From contig NZ_JALDPT010000035.1 in assembly GCF_022695515.1 (NCBI RefSeq), positions 1 to 60,069 of the forward strand: a stretch of DNA of 60,069 bases, read 5' to 3'. The stretch comes from Phenylobacterium aquaticum (GTDB lineage Bacteria > Pseudomonadota > Alphaproteobacteria > Caulobacterales > Caulobacteraceae). The position numbers and the translations under genes are program-made. The notes under the pieces are model-generated. The model was not told the origin of the DNA, did no database searches, and saw only the letters and a list, made by a program, of their open reading frames with translations. Positions 9,185 to 18,016 of the stretch are shown in pieces. How positions within the stretch are numbered: position 1 is the first letter of the stretch; the number at the start of each line of letters is the position of its first letter.

Positions 9185-9550
9185 CTAGAGCGTGCCGAGA
9201 TAGGCTTCGTAGGCGTCGCGATCCATCAAGGCGTCGAACTCGGCCTTGTCGGCGATCTTCAGCTTGGCGAACCAGCCGGCCTTTTCGGGCTGGTCATTGA
9301 CGGTCTCGGGCGTGTCGCCCAGGGCCGGATTGCCCTCGACCACCTCGCCGGAGATCGGGGCGTAGACGTCGGACGCCGCCTTGACGCTCTCGACCACCGC
9401 CAGGCCGTCGCCGGCCTTCACGGTCTTGCCGGGCTCGGGCACTTCGACGAACACCACGTCGCCCAGCTGGTCGGCGGCGTAGGCGGTGATGCCGATGGTG
9501 GCGACGTCGCCCTCCAGCTCGACCCACTCGTGATCCTTGGTGAAACGCAT
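9185..9550 (-). CDS. gcvH: Glycine cleavage system H protein
   Basis: GcvH carries the lipoyl arm that shuttles the aminomethyl group between the P, T and L proteins. The start at 9550 (MRFTKDHEWVELEG) is the standard N-terminus. A longer in-frame start at 9640 would overlap the end of gcvT and is rejected. The 121-residue product has the lipoylation lysine in VVESVKAASDVYAP and the typical end FDALMDRDAYEAYLGTL. It sits between gcvT and gcvPA, with 13 bases to gcvT. Confidence 0.97.
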   Translation of the reverse strand: MRFTKDHEWVELEGDVATIGITAYAADQLGDVVFVEVPEPGKTVKAGDGLAVVESVKAASDVYAPISGEVVEGNPALGDTPETVNDQPEKAGWFAKLKIADKAEFDALMDRDAYEAYLGTL

Positions 9551-9563
9551 GGGCGGGCCTTTC

Positions 9564-10674
9564 TCAGTGCTTGCGAACGTAGCGATGGGGAACGAAGGGC
9601 ATGGACACGACCTCGGCGGTCTGCGGCTTGCCCCGGACAATGACCTTCAAAGTCGTCCCTGGCGTGGCGAGGGCCGGGGGAACGAAGCCCATGGCGATGG
9701 GCGCCGAAAGACTGGGCGAGAACCCGCCGGAGGTGACCACGCCGACCACGGCGCCGGCCGCATCGGCGATCTCGGCGCCTTCACGGGCGGGGCCCCTTCC
9801 AGAATGCGCAGGGCGACGCGCTTGCGCGCCGGCCCCTCGGCCAGTTCCTTCTGAATGCGCGCGGCGCCCGGGAAATCGCCGGCCGCGCGGCGCTTCACCG
9901 AGACGGCGAAGGCCAGATCGGCCTCGATCGGACTGACCGTCTCATCGACGTCGTGGCCATAGAGCGGCAGCCCGCCTCCAGGCGCAGCGAGTCGCGGGCG
10001 CCCAGGCCGATCGGCTTCAGGCGCTCGTCTTCCAGCAGCAGGTCCCAGATCCGCACCGCGTCCGACGCCGGCACGGAGATCTCGTAGCCGTCCTCGCCGG
10101 TATAGCCCGAGCGCGAGATCAGGATGTTGGTCCCGAAGCCCGGCATCGCGCGGCTATCCATGAACACCATCTTGGCCGCCGCCGGCAGATGGCGGGCGAT
10201 CACTGCCGCCGCCTCCGGCCCCTGGACCGCCAAGAGCGCCCGGTCCTCCAGGCGCTCGATGGTCACCTGGCCGGCCAGTTCTGCGTCCATGACCTTGAAG
10301 TCGTTGTCCTTGCAGGCGCCGTTGACCACCACGAACAGGCCGTCATCGTCGGGGCGGGCCGCCATCAGGTCGTCGATCACCCCGCCTTGCTTGTTGAGCA
10401 GCACCGAATAGCGCTGCTTGCCGGGCTTCAGCCCGATGAAGTCGCCGGGCGTGATCTCCTCGAACGCCGACAGGGGTGACACCCCGCGCAGCCGCGCCTG
10501 GCCCATGTGCGAGACGTCGAACAGCCCCGCATGCTCGCGGGTCCACAGGTGCTCCTTGAGCACGCCGTCCTTGTACTGCACGGGCATGGAATAGCCGGCG
10601 AAGGGGACCATGCGCGCCCCGGCGTCGATATGCGCCTGGTGGAGCGGCGTGGTCTTCAGGGTTTCGTCGGACAC
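9564..10674 (-). CDS. gcvT: Aminomethyltransferase (T-protein), two apparent frameshifts
   Basis: GcvT releases ammonia from the aminomethyl-lipoyl arm and forms 5,10-methylene-tetrahydrofolate. The start is the GTG at 10674 (VSDETLKTTPLHQAHIDAGA), with GGAG upstream in the riboswitch leader. Family blocks are MVPFAGYSMPVQY, LFDVSHMGQ and GYTGEDGYEI. The frame shifts twice: at about 9970-9975 (LRLEAG continues as LPLYGHDVDETVSPIEADLA in the next frame) and at about 9778-9783 (RILEGAPPVK continues as AEIADAAGAVVGVVTSGG). Adding one base at each gives the expected 370 residues. Both are apparent losses of a G or C in G/C runs, so error is more likely than decay. Confidence 0.93.
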
Positions 10675-10683
10675 GTTTCGGGA

Positions 10684-10724
10684 CTCCGGCTGATGGCTCA
10701 GGCGCATACGGAGGCGATCTCCGG
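10684..10724 (-). promoter_or_regulatory. Possible expression platform of the glycine riboswitch
   Basis: Between the second aptamer and the gcvT GTG, the minus strand carries CCGGAG (10724-10719), CTCCG (10713-10709) and a second CCGGAG (10689-10684). The second CCGGAG is the gcvT ribosome site. CTCCG can pair with either copy, so two mutually exclusive hairpins are possible, one of which hides the ribosome site. No U-run follows, which argues against control by termination. Inference from base pairing only. Confidence 0.45.
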
Positions 10725-10737
10725 CGACACCCTGCCC

Positions 10738-10925
10738 CCGCTGTCCTGGGACCTGAGAGATTTCGGGCCGGGTCCCACCGGGACAGGCCCTTGCTCCTTC
10801 GGCGAGCGCGCCTGGGGCGCGCTACTTTCCAGCGTTCATCAGCCCGTCGCGGTCCTTTTGCCTGAGCGTTTCCGGGGCGGTTGCGCCTTCGGCTCCGGGA
10901 CTCGAAAGCCCCGATCTCTCCCGCG
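10738..10925 (-). ncRNA. Tandem glycine riboswitch upstream of gcvT
   Basis: On the minus strand this leader has the two-aptamer layout of the glycine riboswitch. Aptamer 1 runs from GGGAGAGAT through GCCGAAGGCGCAACCG to CGCTCAGGCAAAAGGACCG. A short linker with CGCTGGAAAGTAG leads to aptamer 2, with GCCGAAGGAGCAAG and AATCTCTCAGGTCCCAGGACAG. These are the conserved cores of the Rfam glycine family. It precedes the gcvT-gcvH-gcvPA-gcvPB operon, the classical target, which the RNA turns on when glycine is abundant. Boundaries are accurate to a few bases. Confidence 0.93.
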
Positions 10926-10943
10926 AGAGTCGAGGCGGAACCT

Positions 10944-10967
10944 GTTCGATGGGGCGTCCCAAGTCAA
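10944..10967 (-). promoter_or_regulatory. Candidate promoter of the gcv operon
   Basis: On the minus strand TTGACTT (10967-10961), nine bases, then CATCGAAC (10951-10944) loosely fits the Caulobacter housekeeping pattern. It would start transcription at about 10935, just before aptamer 1. The position is the main support, since the -10 match is weak. Confidence 0.4.
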
Positions 10968-11328
10968 TGCGCCAAGTCGCCCGTTCGGGGCCGAAATCGG
11001 GGGAATTCGACCTGCGCCGTCAAGTTCCGCACGATTCTTTTCGCAACTGCAGCATTTGGGGCAGATTGCAGGAAATCGGCCGCCCATGCCGAATGTCGTG
11101 AAGCTTCCCCCCGCCCTCGTCCAGATCCGTGTCGAAAACCTGCGCGCCGGGTTCGGCCGAACTCCGGCCTGGCGAGCCCGGCCTCAGGTCGAAACGCCCG
11201 ACGGCGGGTGCGCCCGGACGCCCTGCAACAGTCGTCTTGATCCGCATCATTCCGCGGCCCGGCCGCCCATGCGAGCAGTGCGCCCAGCCCGCAGCTTCTG
11301 CGGGCGCCCGCCCCCGGAGAGACGCCCC
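10968..11328 (+). other. Intergenic region with no recognised gene
   Basis: This is the divergent gap between the gcv leader and the exporter operon. An open frame continuous with the downstream adaptor gene runs through it, but its translation (arginine- and proline-rich, no family resemblance) looks like GC-driven read-through. A ribosome site GGAGAG at 11316-11321 belongs to the GTG start at 11329. I see no terminator, repeat or RNA motif. Confidence 0.5.
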
Positions 11329-12420
11329 GTGGCCGCCGAGACCCTGCCCATCGCGACCCCCGCCGCCGTCACCACGACGGCCGGCCGGCGCCGTCGCCGC
11401 CAGCGCACCTGGGTGTCGATCTTCCTGGTCGTCGTCGCCCTGGCCGCGGCGGCCAGCGCCGCCTGGGCCCTGCTGCGCCCCCTGCCTGTCACCCTGGCGG
11501 CGGCCGCCCGCGGCGAGGCGGTGGATACGGTCTACGCCTCCGGCGTCGTGGAATATGTCCGTCAGGCCCGCATCGCCCCGGTGGTCACCGCCCCCATCCG
11601 CAAGGTGCTGGTCGAGGAAGGCCAGTCGGTCGCCGCCGGCCAGACCCTGGCCCAGCTCGACGACGGCCCGCAGGAGGCCACGGCCCTGCAGCTGGAGGCC
11701 CAGGCCGACCTGGCCCGCGCCAACGCCCGGCGCACCGGCCGCCTCTACGCCGCCGGCTTCGCGGCCCGCGCCGCCGACGAGGACGCGCGCTCCCAGCTCG
11801 ACGCCGCCGATCACGCCGCCAAGAGCGCCCGCGTGCGGCTGGAGGATTATCGCATCCAGGCGCCCTTCGCCGGCCGGGTCCTGCGCCGGGAGGCCGAACC
11901 GGGCGACCTGGCCGCCGTCGGCCAGCCGCTGTTCGTGATCGCCGTCCCCGACGCCCTGCGCATCACCGCCGATGTGGACGAGCGCGATGTCGGCCGCCTG
12001 GCCGTGGGCCGCGAGGCCGTGATCCGCTCCGACGCCTTTCCCGGCCAGGTCTTCCCCGCCCGGATCCTGGAGATCACGCCCCAGGGCGACTCCACGGGCC
12101 GGGTGTTCCGCGCCCGCCTGTCCCTGGATCCCGCCACCGTGCTCAAGCCCGGCATGACGGTCGAGGCCAACCTGGTCATCGCCCGCAGGCCCGACGCCAT
12201 CCTGGTTCCCACCCGCGCCCTGCGCGAGGGCGCGGTCTGGGTCGCCCGGGACGGCCACGCCCAGCGTCGCGCCGTTCAGCTGGGGGTGCAGGGCGTCGAC
12301 AGGACCGAGGTCACCCAGGGGCTGGCGGTCGGCGAGACCGTGATCCTCGACCCGCCGGCCGACCTCAAGGACGGCGCCCGCATCGCGGTCCGGCCGGGCA
12401 AAGCCGCGGGCGGAGGGTGA
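11329..12420 (+). CDS. Periplasmic adaptor (membrane fusion protein) of an ABC exporter
   Basis: This HlyD/MacA/RND-type adaptor would link an inner-membrane exporter to the outer membrane. The GTG at 11329 is chosen for its GGAGAG site eight bases upstream; an in-frame ATG at 11269 lacks one. The 363-residue product has a basic cytoplasmic stub (GRRRRRQR), a membrane anchor at about residues 26-46, then split barrel-sandwich halves (ITA.. in APVVTAPIRKVLVEEGQSV and YRIQAPFAGRVLRREAEPGD) around an alpha-helical hairpin, and a beta-barrel region. The stop overlaps the permease start. Substrate unknown. Confidence 0.85.
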   Translation: MAAETLPIATPAAVTTTAGRRRRRQRTWVSIFLVVVALAAAASAAWALLRPLPVTLAAAARGEAVDTVYASGVVEYVRQARIAPVVTAPIRKVLVEEGQSVAAGQTLAQLDDGPQEATALQLEAQADLARANARRTGRLYAAGFAARAADEDARSQLDAADHAAKSARVRLEDYRIQAPFAGRVLRREAEPGDLAAVGQPLFVIAVPDALRITADVDERDVGRLAVGREAVIRSDAFPGQVFPARILEITPQGDSTGRVFRARLSLDPATVLKPGMTVEANLVIARRPDAILVPTRALREGAVWVARDGHAQRRAVQLGVQGVDRTEVTQGLAVGETVILDPPADLKDGARIAVRPGKAAGGG

Positions 12421-13676
12421 TGGGCGGCTTCCTCGTCCTGGCCGGGATCGCCTTCGCGCACTTGGCCGTCCGCACGCGCCAGACCCTGGTGGCGATCGCC
12501 GGCGTCGCCGTGGGCGTCGGCTTTTTCCTGGCGGTGTCCGGCATGATGACCGGCTCCCAGGCCGACTTCATCCGCACCCTGGTGGATTCGGCTCCCCACA
12601 TCATCCTGCAGGACGAGCAGCGGGCCCCGGCCCACCAGCCGGCCGTCACCGCCTGGCCCGGCGCCGCCGTGGCGGTCCGCGGGGTGCGGCCCCAGGACGA
12701 GGTGCGGGGCCTCAAGGACTGGCCGGCCATGCTGGCCGCGGCGCGGGCCCAGCCCGGCGCCGTCGCCGCGCCATCGCTCAGCGGCGCGGTCGCAGCCCGC
12801 TTCGCCGGCCGCACCGAGCCCCTGGCCCTCAACGGCGTCGATCCGCGCATCGAGGGCCAGCTGACCAAGATCGAAGCCTCGCTGGTCGGCGGCCACCTGA
12901 CCGACCTGGAGGCGCGGCCGGACGGGATCATCATCTCCAGGCCCATGGCCGACCGGATCGGCGCCCATCTGGGCGACACCCTGGTCGTCTCCTCCTCCGC
13001 CGGGGTGCTGCAGCGGATGCGCATCCTGGCCCTGATCGAGCCCGACGCCCGCGCCGGCTTCTATGCCGGCGACAACGCCGCCTATGGCCTGCTGCGCACC
13101 GCCCAGGTGCTGTTCGCCCGGCCCAATGTCGTCAACCAGCTGCACGTCAAGCTGGGCGATCCCGACGCCGCCGAGGCCGTCGCCGCCACGCTGGAGGCCC
13201 GCTGGGGCTACAAATGGGTGTCCTGGCAGGAACGGTCCCGCGACATCCGCAACCTGCTCGTGGTGCGCAACATCATCATGTACGCGGTGATCGCCGCCAT
13301 CCTGCTGGTCGCGGCCTTCGGCATCTATACGTCGGTCTCGACCAGCGTCACCGACAAGCGCCGCGACATCGCCATCCTGCGGGCCATGGGCTTCACCGAG
13401 CGCGACGTGGAGGGCGTGTTCCTGATCGAAGGCCTGGTGGTGGGCGTCGCCGGCGCCCTGGCCGGCTTCGCCTTCGGCACGGTGCTGCTGGAGATCCTGG
13501 CCCGCCTGCCGATCACCGTGCAGGGCAAGCCCCTGGTCCTGCCGCTGGACCGCAGCCTGCGCCAGTACCTGATCGCCGGCGCCGCCTCCCTCGCTTCGGC
13601 CCTGGTCGCCGCCTGGCTGCCGGCCCGCAAGGCCGCCGCCGTCGATCCCGTCGACATCCTGCGGGGGGCGGCATGA
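12420..13676 (+). CDS. ABC transporter permease, FtsX/MacB type
   Basis: The product is 418 residues: an N-terminal membrane helix (about 18-40), a large periplasmic domain (about 45-280), and three C-terminal helices with the MacB/LolC FtsX-domain pattern VSTSVTDKRRDIAILRAMGF. The ATG overlaps the adaptor stop (TGATG), and its own stop overlaps the ATPase start (ATGA), so all three proteins should be made together. Such permeases move peptides, lipoproteins or macrolides by mechanotransmission rather than by a classical channel. The cargo cannot be read from sequence. Confidence 0.88.
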   Translation: MGGFLVLAGIAFAHLAVRTRQTLVAIAGVAVGVGFFLAVSGMMTGSQADFIRTLVDSAPHIILQDEQRAPAHQPAVTAWPGAAVAVRGVRPQDEVRGLKDWPAMLAAARAQPGAVAAPSLSGAVAARFAGRTEPLALNGVDPRIEGQLTKIEASLVGGHLTDLEARPDGIIISRPMADRIGAHLGDTLVVSSSAGVLQRMRILALIEPDARAGFYAGDNAAYGLLRTAQVLFARPNVVNQLHVKLGDPDAAEAVAATLEARWGYKWVSWQERSRDIRNLLVVRNIIMYAVIAAILLVAAFGIYTSVSTSVTDKRRDIAILRAMGFTERDVEGVFLIEGLVVGVAGALAGFAFGTVLLEILARLPITVQGKPLVLPLDRSLRQYLIAGAASLASALVAAWLPARKAAAVDPVDILRGAA

Positions 13677-14353
13677 CCGCGCTCATCGACCTCAAGGACG
13701 TCACCCGCCGTCTTGTCGATCCGGAGCCGGTGACCCTGGTGCGGGAGGTGTCGCTGGAGATCCAGCCGGGCGAATTCGTGGCGGTGGTCGGTCCGTCGGG
13801 CTGCGGCAAGTCGTCCCTGCTCTATCTGCTCGGCCTGCTCGACCGCCCGGACGCCGGATCGGTGCGCATCGACGGGCGCGCCACCGAGACCCTGTCGGAA
13901 GTCGAGCGCACCCATTTGCGCCTGGAGCGGATAGGCTTCGTCTTCCAGTTCCACTTCCTGCTGCCGGAGCTGACCGCCGAGGCCAATGTCGCCCTGCCGA
14001 TCCGCCGGCTCGGCCGATATTCCCGCCGCGAGGCCGACGACCGGGCCCATGACCTGCTGGCCAAGCTGGGCCTCCAGGCCGAGGCGCACCGAAGGCCCGA
14101 TCGGATGTCGGGCGGCCAGAGGCAGAGGGTGGCGATCGCCCGGGCGCTGGCCAATGATCCGGCGATCATCCTGGGCGACGAGCCGACCGGCAATCTCGAC
14201 AGCGTCAACACCCGGCTGGTCGTCGAGGAGTTCCAGCGCCTCGCCCATCAGGAGGGCCGGGCCGTGGTCTGCGTGACCCACGACGCCGGGGTCGCCGCCG
14301 CGGCCGACCGGCGCATCCATATGCTGGACGGCCGGATCGTGCCGGAAACCTGA
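13673..14353 (+). CDS. ABC transporter ATP-binding protein, LolD/MacB-like
   Basis: The product is 226 residues. Walker A is GPSGCGKSS (about residue 42), followed by the Q-loop in FVFQFHFLLPELTA, the signature MSGGQRQRVAIARAL, Walker B IILGDEPTGNLD and the switch histidine VTHD. The short form without fused permease and the neighbouring FtsX-type permease place it in the LolD/MacB ATPase group. The start at 13673 overlaps the permease stop; upstream in-frame codons lie inside the permease and are not used. Confidence 0.92.
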   Translation: MTALIDLKDVTRRLVDPEPVTLVREVSLEIQPGEFVAVVGPSGCGKSSLLYLLGLLDRPDAGSVRIDGRATETLSEVERTHLRLERIGFVFQFHFLLPELTAEANVALPIRRLGRYSRREADDRAHDLLAKLGLQAEAHRRPDRMSGGQRQRVAIARALANDPAIILGDEPTGNLDSVNTRLVVEEFQRLAHQEGRAVVCVTHDAGVAAAADRRIHMLDGRIVPET

Positions 14354-14356
14354 GAC

Positions 14357-16195
14357 CTACATCCGCTCCGGCGCGGCGATGCCCAGGAGGTCCAACGCCT
14401 GCTCCAGCTGGCGCAGGGTGGTCTGGGCGAGGCTCAGGCGCGAGGCCCGCACCTCGGCCTGGGCCGGCAGGATCGGACAGGCGGCGTAGAACTTCGAGAA
14501 CGCCTGGGCGAGCTTGAAGGCGTGCTCGGCGATGAAGTTCGGCGCCTTCTTGTCATAGGCGTCGACCAGGGCCTGGTCGAAGGCGTCCATCAGCAAGACC
14601 AGATCGCGTTCCGCCGGCTGGGTCACCGTGATCGGTCCGGCCGCGATCTTCTCCTCCGCCGCCCGGCGCAGCAGGGATTTCACCCGCACGGCCTGGTACA
14701 GCAGATAGGGTCCGGTCTTGCCCTCGAAGCTAGAGAAGCGGTCCAGATCGAAGACATAGGAGGTGCCGCGGAAGTTCTGTAGATCGGCGAACTTCAGGGC
14801 CGCAACCGCGACCTTGTGGGCCGTGTCCTCGAAGCTGTCCGGATCAAGCTCGGCGCCCAGATCAGCCTCGCGCAGGCGCTCGCGCGCCTTGGTGCGGGTC
14901 ATCTCGATCAGGTCGTTCAGCTTCAGCACCCCGCCTTCGCGGGTCTTGAAGGGCTTGCCGTCGGTCCCGTTCATGGTGCCGAAGCCGATATGCTCCAGGC
15001 TGCCCTCGCGGGCGTAGCCGGCCAGATAGGCGGCGCGGAACACGATCTCGAAGTGATCGGCCTGACGCTGGTCGACCACATAGAGCACATGGCTCGGATC
15101 GAAGCTGCGCTTGCGGTCGAGCACGGTCGCCAGGTCCGTCGTGCCGTACATGGCCGAGCCCTCGGACGACACCACCAGCAGGGGGTCGGGGCTGGGGACC
15201 ACGACGACGGAGCCGTCGGGCAGCTTCTTCTTCTTGGTCTCGCCGGGCTTGGCGACGCGCACGATCCGGGCGCCCTGGTCGTCTTCCAGGAGGCCCTTGG
15301 CCTCGAGCTCGGCCACCATCGGGGCGATCAGCTCGTCGACGTCGCTCTCGCCCTTCCACAGGTCGAAATCGATGCCCAGGGCATGGAAGTCGCGCTCCAG
15401 CGCCACCCGGGTGACCCGCGAGAAATGCCGCCACAAAAGGTGGTAGCCGACGGTCTTGTTCTGCAGCTCGGCCGTCAGCTTGCGGGCGCGGTCGCGATAC
15501 TCGGCGTCTTCCTTGCCGCGGGCCGCGGCCTGGGGATAGAGCCGGTCGAGATCGGCCAGGCTGATCCGGTCATCGAGCGCGGCGAAGGCCTGCTTCTCTT
15601 CGTCCGGGGTGACCGGCGTGGTGCGGGCGTTCAGCCGGTCCATCAGGGCGCGGACGAAGGGGTCCTCGTCCATCACGGCCCCGATCAGCAGGCCCATCTG
15701 ATAGCCCCAGTCGCCGAAGTGGGCGTCGCCGACCACCACGTCGCCGCGGAACCGATAGATCCGCTTCACCGCCTCGCCGATGATCGAGGAGCGCAGGTGG
15801 CCCACATGCATCGGCTTGGCGACATTGGGTCCGCCGTAGTCGACCAGGATCCGGCGCGGGCCTTCCACGAAGCTGGCGCCCAGGCGCGGATCGGCGGCGA
15901 TCTCGCGCGCGCGCTCCGACAGGGCCGTGTCGGAGACGCGGATATTGATGAAGCCCAGGCCCGCGATCTCGACCATGGCCAGGCGCGGGTCGCCGGCCAG
16001 CGCCGCGGTCACGCCGGCGGCGATCTCGCGCGGGTCGCGCCGCGCGGACTTGGCGGCGGCGAGCGCACCATTGCATTGGAAGTCGGCGAGGTCGGGCCGA
16101 TCCGACGGCGTCACCCGGCCCAACTCGGCCGGCAGTCCCGCCGCGGCGAAGGCGGCCGCGACCGCTTCGCTCAGGCCCCGTTTCAGGTCGCTCAT
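14357..16195 (-). CDS. argS: Arginyl-tRNA synthetase
   Basis: ArgRS charges tRNA-Arg in the cytoplasm. The product has 612 residues, slightly above the usual 560-600. It shows the class I HIGH-type motif in GPNVAKPMHVGHLRSSIIGE, the ArgRS block YVVDQRQADHFEIVF, and FGTMNGTDGKPFKTREGGV in place of a canonical KMSKS, as is usual for ArgRS. The C-terminal helical anticodon-binding domain carries LLYQAVRVKSLLRRA. Its ATG overlaps the stop of the upstream secreted-protein gene, so the two are probably cotranscribed. Confidence 0.97.
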   Translation of the reverse strand: MSDLKRGLSEAVAAAFAAAGLPAELGRVTPSDRPDLADFQCNGALAAAKSARRDPREIAAGVTAALAGDPRLAMVEIAGLGFINIRVSDTALSERAREIAADPRLGASFVEGPRRILVDYGGPNVAKPMHVGHLRSSIIGEAVKRIYRFRGDVVVGDAHFGDWGYQMGLLIGAVMDEDPFVRALMDRLNARTTPVTPDEEKQAFAALDDRISLADLDRLYPQAAARGKEDAEYRDRARKLTAELQNKTVGYHLLWRHFSRVTRVALERDFHALGIDFDLWKGESDVDELIAPMVAELEAKGLLEDDQGARIVRVAKPGETKKKKLPDGSVVVVPSPDPLLVVSSEGSAMYGTTDLATVLDRKRSFDPSHVLYVVDQRQADHFEIVFRAAYLAGYAREGSLEHIGFGTMNGTDGKPFKTREGGVLKLNDLIEMTRTKARERLREADLGAELDPDSFEDTAHKVAVAALKFADLQNFRGTSYVFDLDRFSSFEGKTGPYLLYQAVRVKSLLRRAAEEKIAAGPITVTQPAERDLVLLMDAFDQALVDAYDKKAPNFIAEHAFKLAQAFSKFYAACPILPAQAEVRASRLSLAQTTLRQLEQALDLLGIAAPERM

Positions 16196-16881
16196 GGGTG
16201 CTTGTCGGCGCTCCCGGCCGCGGCGGTCGCGCCGGCGTTCAGGCGGAAGCGCTTGCCGTCACGGTTGAAGGCCGCCATTTCCGGCGTCACGTCGAAGCCG
16301 ACCAGGATCTCGAAGTTCGAGCCCGAGGTCGTGGTCTGGGCGCGCGGGATCACCACCTGGTCGATGTTGTCGGTCGCATAGAGGCGGTCCTGGCCGGGCT
16401 GGAAGCTCACCGGCAGGTCGAAGTACTGCTTGGCGATGACCGCGTCGTTGCGCTTGGTCACCGCGACCCAGTAGCGATAGGTCTTCTGCGAGCCCTCGGC
16501 GGCCGGGCCTTTGCCCAGCTCGAACAGGATCTCCATCTGCACGGAGATCGGCTGGTCGTCCTTGTAGGCGCAGCCGGCGGAGATCCCCTGGATCTCGCCC
16601 GAATAGCCGACATTGGCCGAGGCTTCCTTGCCGCCCTTGAACTCGACATAGCGGCCGGCGTCGTAGAGCACCTTCACGAACGGGCACGGGCCGGCGTTGC
16701 GCAGCTGCGGCAGGGGCGCCTGGGTGTCACCCCATTCGGCGTCCTTCTTTTTCTTCTTCGCCTGATCTTCCTGCTGGTCGTCGCCGCCGCTGCCGGGACG
16801 CTGCCGCTGGGCGTAGGCGGTCACCGGAAGGGTGGCGGCCGCCAGGAGCAGGACCGCGGAAACAAGAAGGGAACGGCGCAT
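16192..16881 (-). CDS. Secreted protein of unknown function upstream of argS
   Basis: The product is 229 residues. A signal peptide (MRRSLLVSAVLLLAAATLPVTAYA) is followed by a charged low-complexity linker with a run of five lysines. The globular part has two cysteines (GPCPFVKVLYDAGRYVEF and SAGCAYKDD) that could form a disulfide. Later segments (YRYWVAVTKRNDAVIAKQYFDLPV, TSGSNFEILVGFDVTPEMAAFNR) look like beta strands. I recognise it as a protein type found near argS in Caulobacterales but know no function. It overlaps argS by four bases. Confidence 0.75.
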   Translation of the reverse strand: MRRSLLVSAVLLLAAATLPVTAYAQRQRPGSGGDDQQEDQAKKKKKDAEWGDTQAPLPQLRNAGPCPFVKVLYDAGRYVEFKGGKEASANVGYSGEIQGISAGCAYKDDQPISVQMEILFELGKGPAAEGSQKTYRYWVAVTKRNDAVIAKQYFDLPVSFQPGQDRLYATDNIDQVVIPRAQTTTSGSNFEILVGFDVTPEMAAFNRDGKRFRLNAGATAAAGSADKHP

Positions 16882-17005
16882 CAGGTCGTCCAGAAATGGA
16901 GGGGCGGGGCCTGTCTTAGGCCCTGCGAAGGGTTTCTACTAATGGCTATCGATTGAGGCCGCAACGCGGCTGGCGGATGACGCCTCGACACCCTAGTTTG
17001 CGCCC

Positions 17006-17965
17006 ATGCCTGACGCCTCCACAACCCTGCCGCCTCTGAAGGTCCTCCTGGCCACGCCGCGCGGCTTCTGCGCCGGGGTCGACCGCGCCATCCAGATCGT
17101 CGAGCGCGCGATCGAGAAGTACGGCGCGCCGGTCTATGTGCGCCACGAGATCGTCCACAACCGCCACGTCGTCGACCGGCTGAAGGCGCTCGGCGCCGTC
17201 TTCGTCGAGGAGCTGGACGAATGCCCGGTCGACCGGCCGGTGGTGTTCTCCGCCCACGGCGTGCCCAAGGCGGTGCCGGCCGAGGCCAAGGCGCGCCAGA
17301 TGCTCTATCTCGACGCCACCTGCCCGCTGGTCTCCAAGGTCCATGTGGAGGCCCAGCGCCACTATGACGCCGGCCGCGAGATCGTGCTGATCGGCCATGC
17401 CGGCCATCCCGAGGTGGTCGGCACCATGGGCCAGCTGCCGGAGGGCTCCGTCGCCCTGATCGAGACCGTCGAGGACGCGCGGGCCTTCACCCCGAAGAAC
17501 GCCGCCAATATCGCCTTCGTCACCCAGACGACGCTGTCAGTGGACGACACGGCCGGCGTCGTCGCGGCGCTGCGCGAACGTTTCCCCACCATCGCCGCCC
17601 CGCACAAGGACGACATCTGCTACGCCACCACCAACCGCCAGGAGGCGGTGAAGACCATCGCCGCCAAGAGCGACGTGGTGCTGGTGATCGGCTCGGCCAA
17701 TTCCTCCAACTCCGTCCGCCTGGTGGAGGTCGCCAAGCGCGAAGGCGTCACCCGCGCCCACCTGATCGACGACGCGACCAAGCTGGACCTCGGCTGGATC
17801 ACGGGCGCAGCCACGGTCGGCGTCACCGCCGGCGCCTCCGCCCCCGAGGTCCTGGTCCAGGGCGTCATCGACCGCCTGGCCGAGACATACGCCGTCGAGG
17901 TGGTGGAGGTGGATGCCGCCCGCGAGACGGTCAGCTTCAAGCTGCCGCGGGTCTTGGCGGGGTAA
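17006..17965 (+). CDS. ispH: 4-hydroxy-3-methylbut-2-enyl diphosphate reductase
   Basis: IspH (LytB) makes IPP and DMAPP in the last step of the MEP isoprenoid pathway. The product is 319 residues. The three cysteines that bind the iron-sulfur cluster are visible in PRGFCAGVDRAIQ (Cys22), LDATCPLVSKVH and KDDICYATTNRQ. Substrate-binding blocks IVHNRHVV, FSAHGVP, GHAGHPEVVGTMGQ and GSANSSNS are all present. It lies just before a toxin-antitoxin pair and thrB. In relatives ispH and thrB are often adjacent, so the toxin pair may be an insertion. Confidence 0.97.
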   Translation: MPDASTTLPPLKVLLATPRGFCAGVDRAIQIVERAIEKYGAPVYVRHEIVHNRHVVDRLKALGAVFVEELDECPVDRPVVFSAHGVPKAVPAEAKARQMLYLDATCPLVSKVHVEAQRHYDAGREIVLIGHAGHPEVVGTMGQLPEGSVALIETVEDARAFTPKNAANIAFVTQTTLSVDDTAGVVAALRERFPTIAAPHKDDICYATTNRQEAVKTIAAKSDVVLVIGSANSSNSVRLVEVAKREGVTRAHLIDDATKLDLGWITGAATVGVTAGASAPEVLVQGVIDRLAETYAVEVVEVDAARETVSFKLPRVLAG

Positions 17966-18016
17966 TCCCAACCCAGCGCCTCAAGCACGCGTGAAATCGA
18001 CGAATTTCTGGCAAGG

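Noticed and set aside
10507..11328. Long in-frame extension upstream of the periplasmic adaptor gene
   Set aside because: It runs antisense through the glycine riboswitch and gcvT start, is rich in Arg and Pro, and the GTG at 11329 has its own ribosome site.
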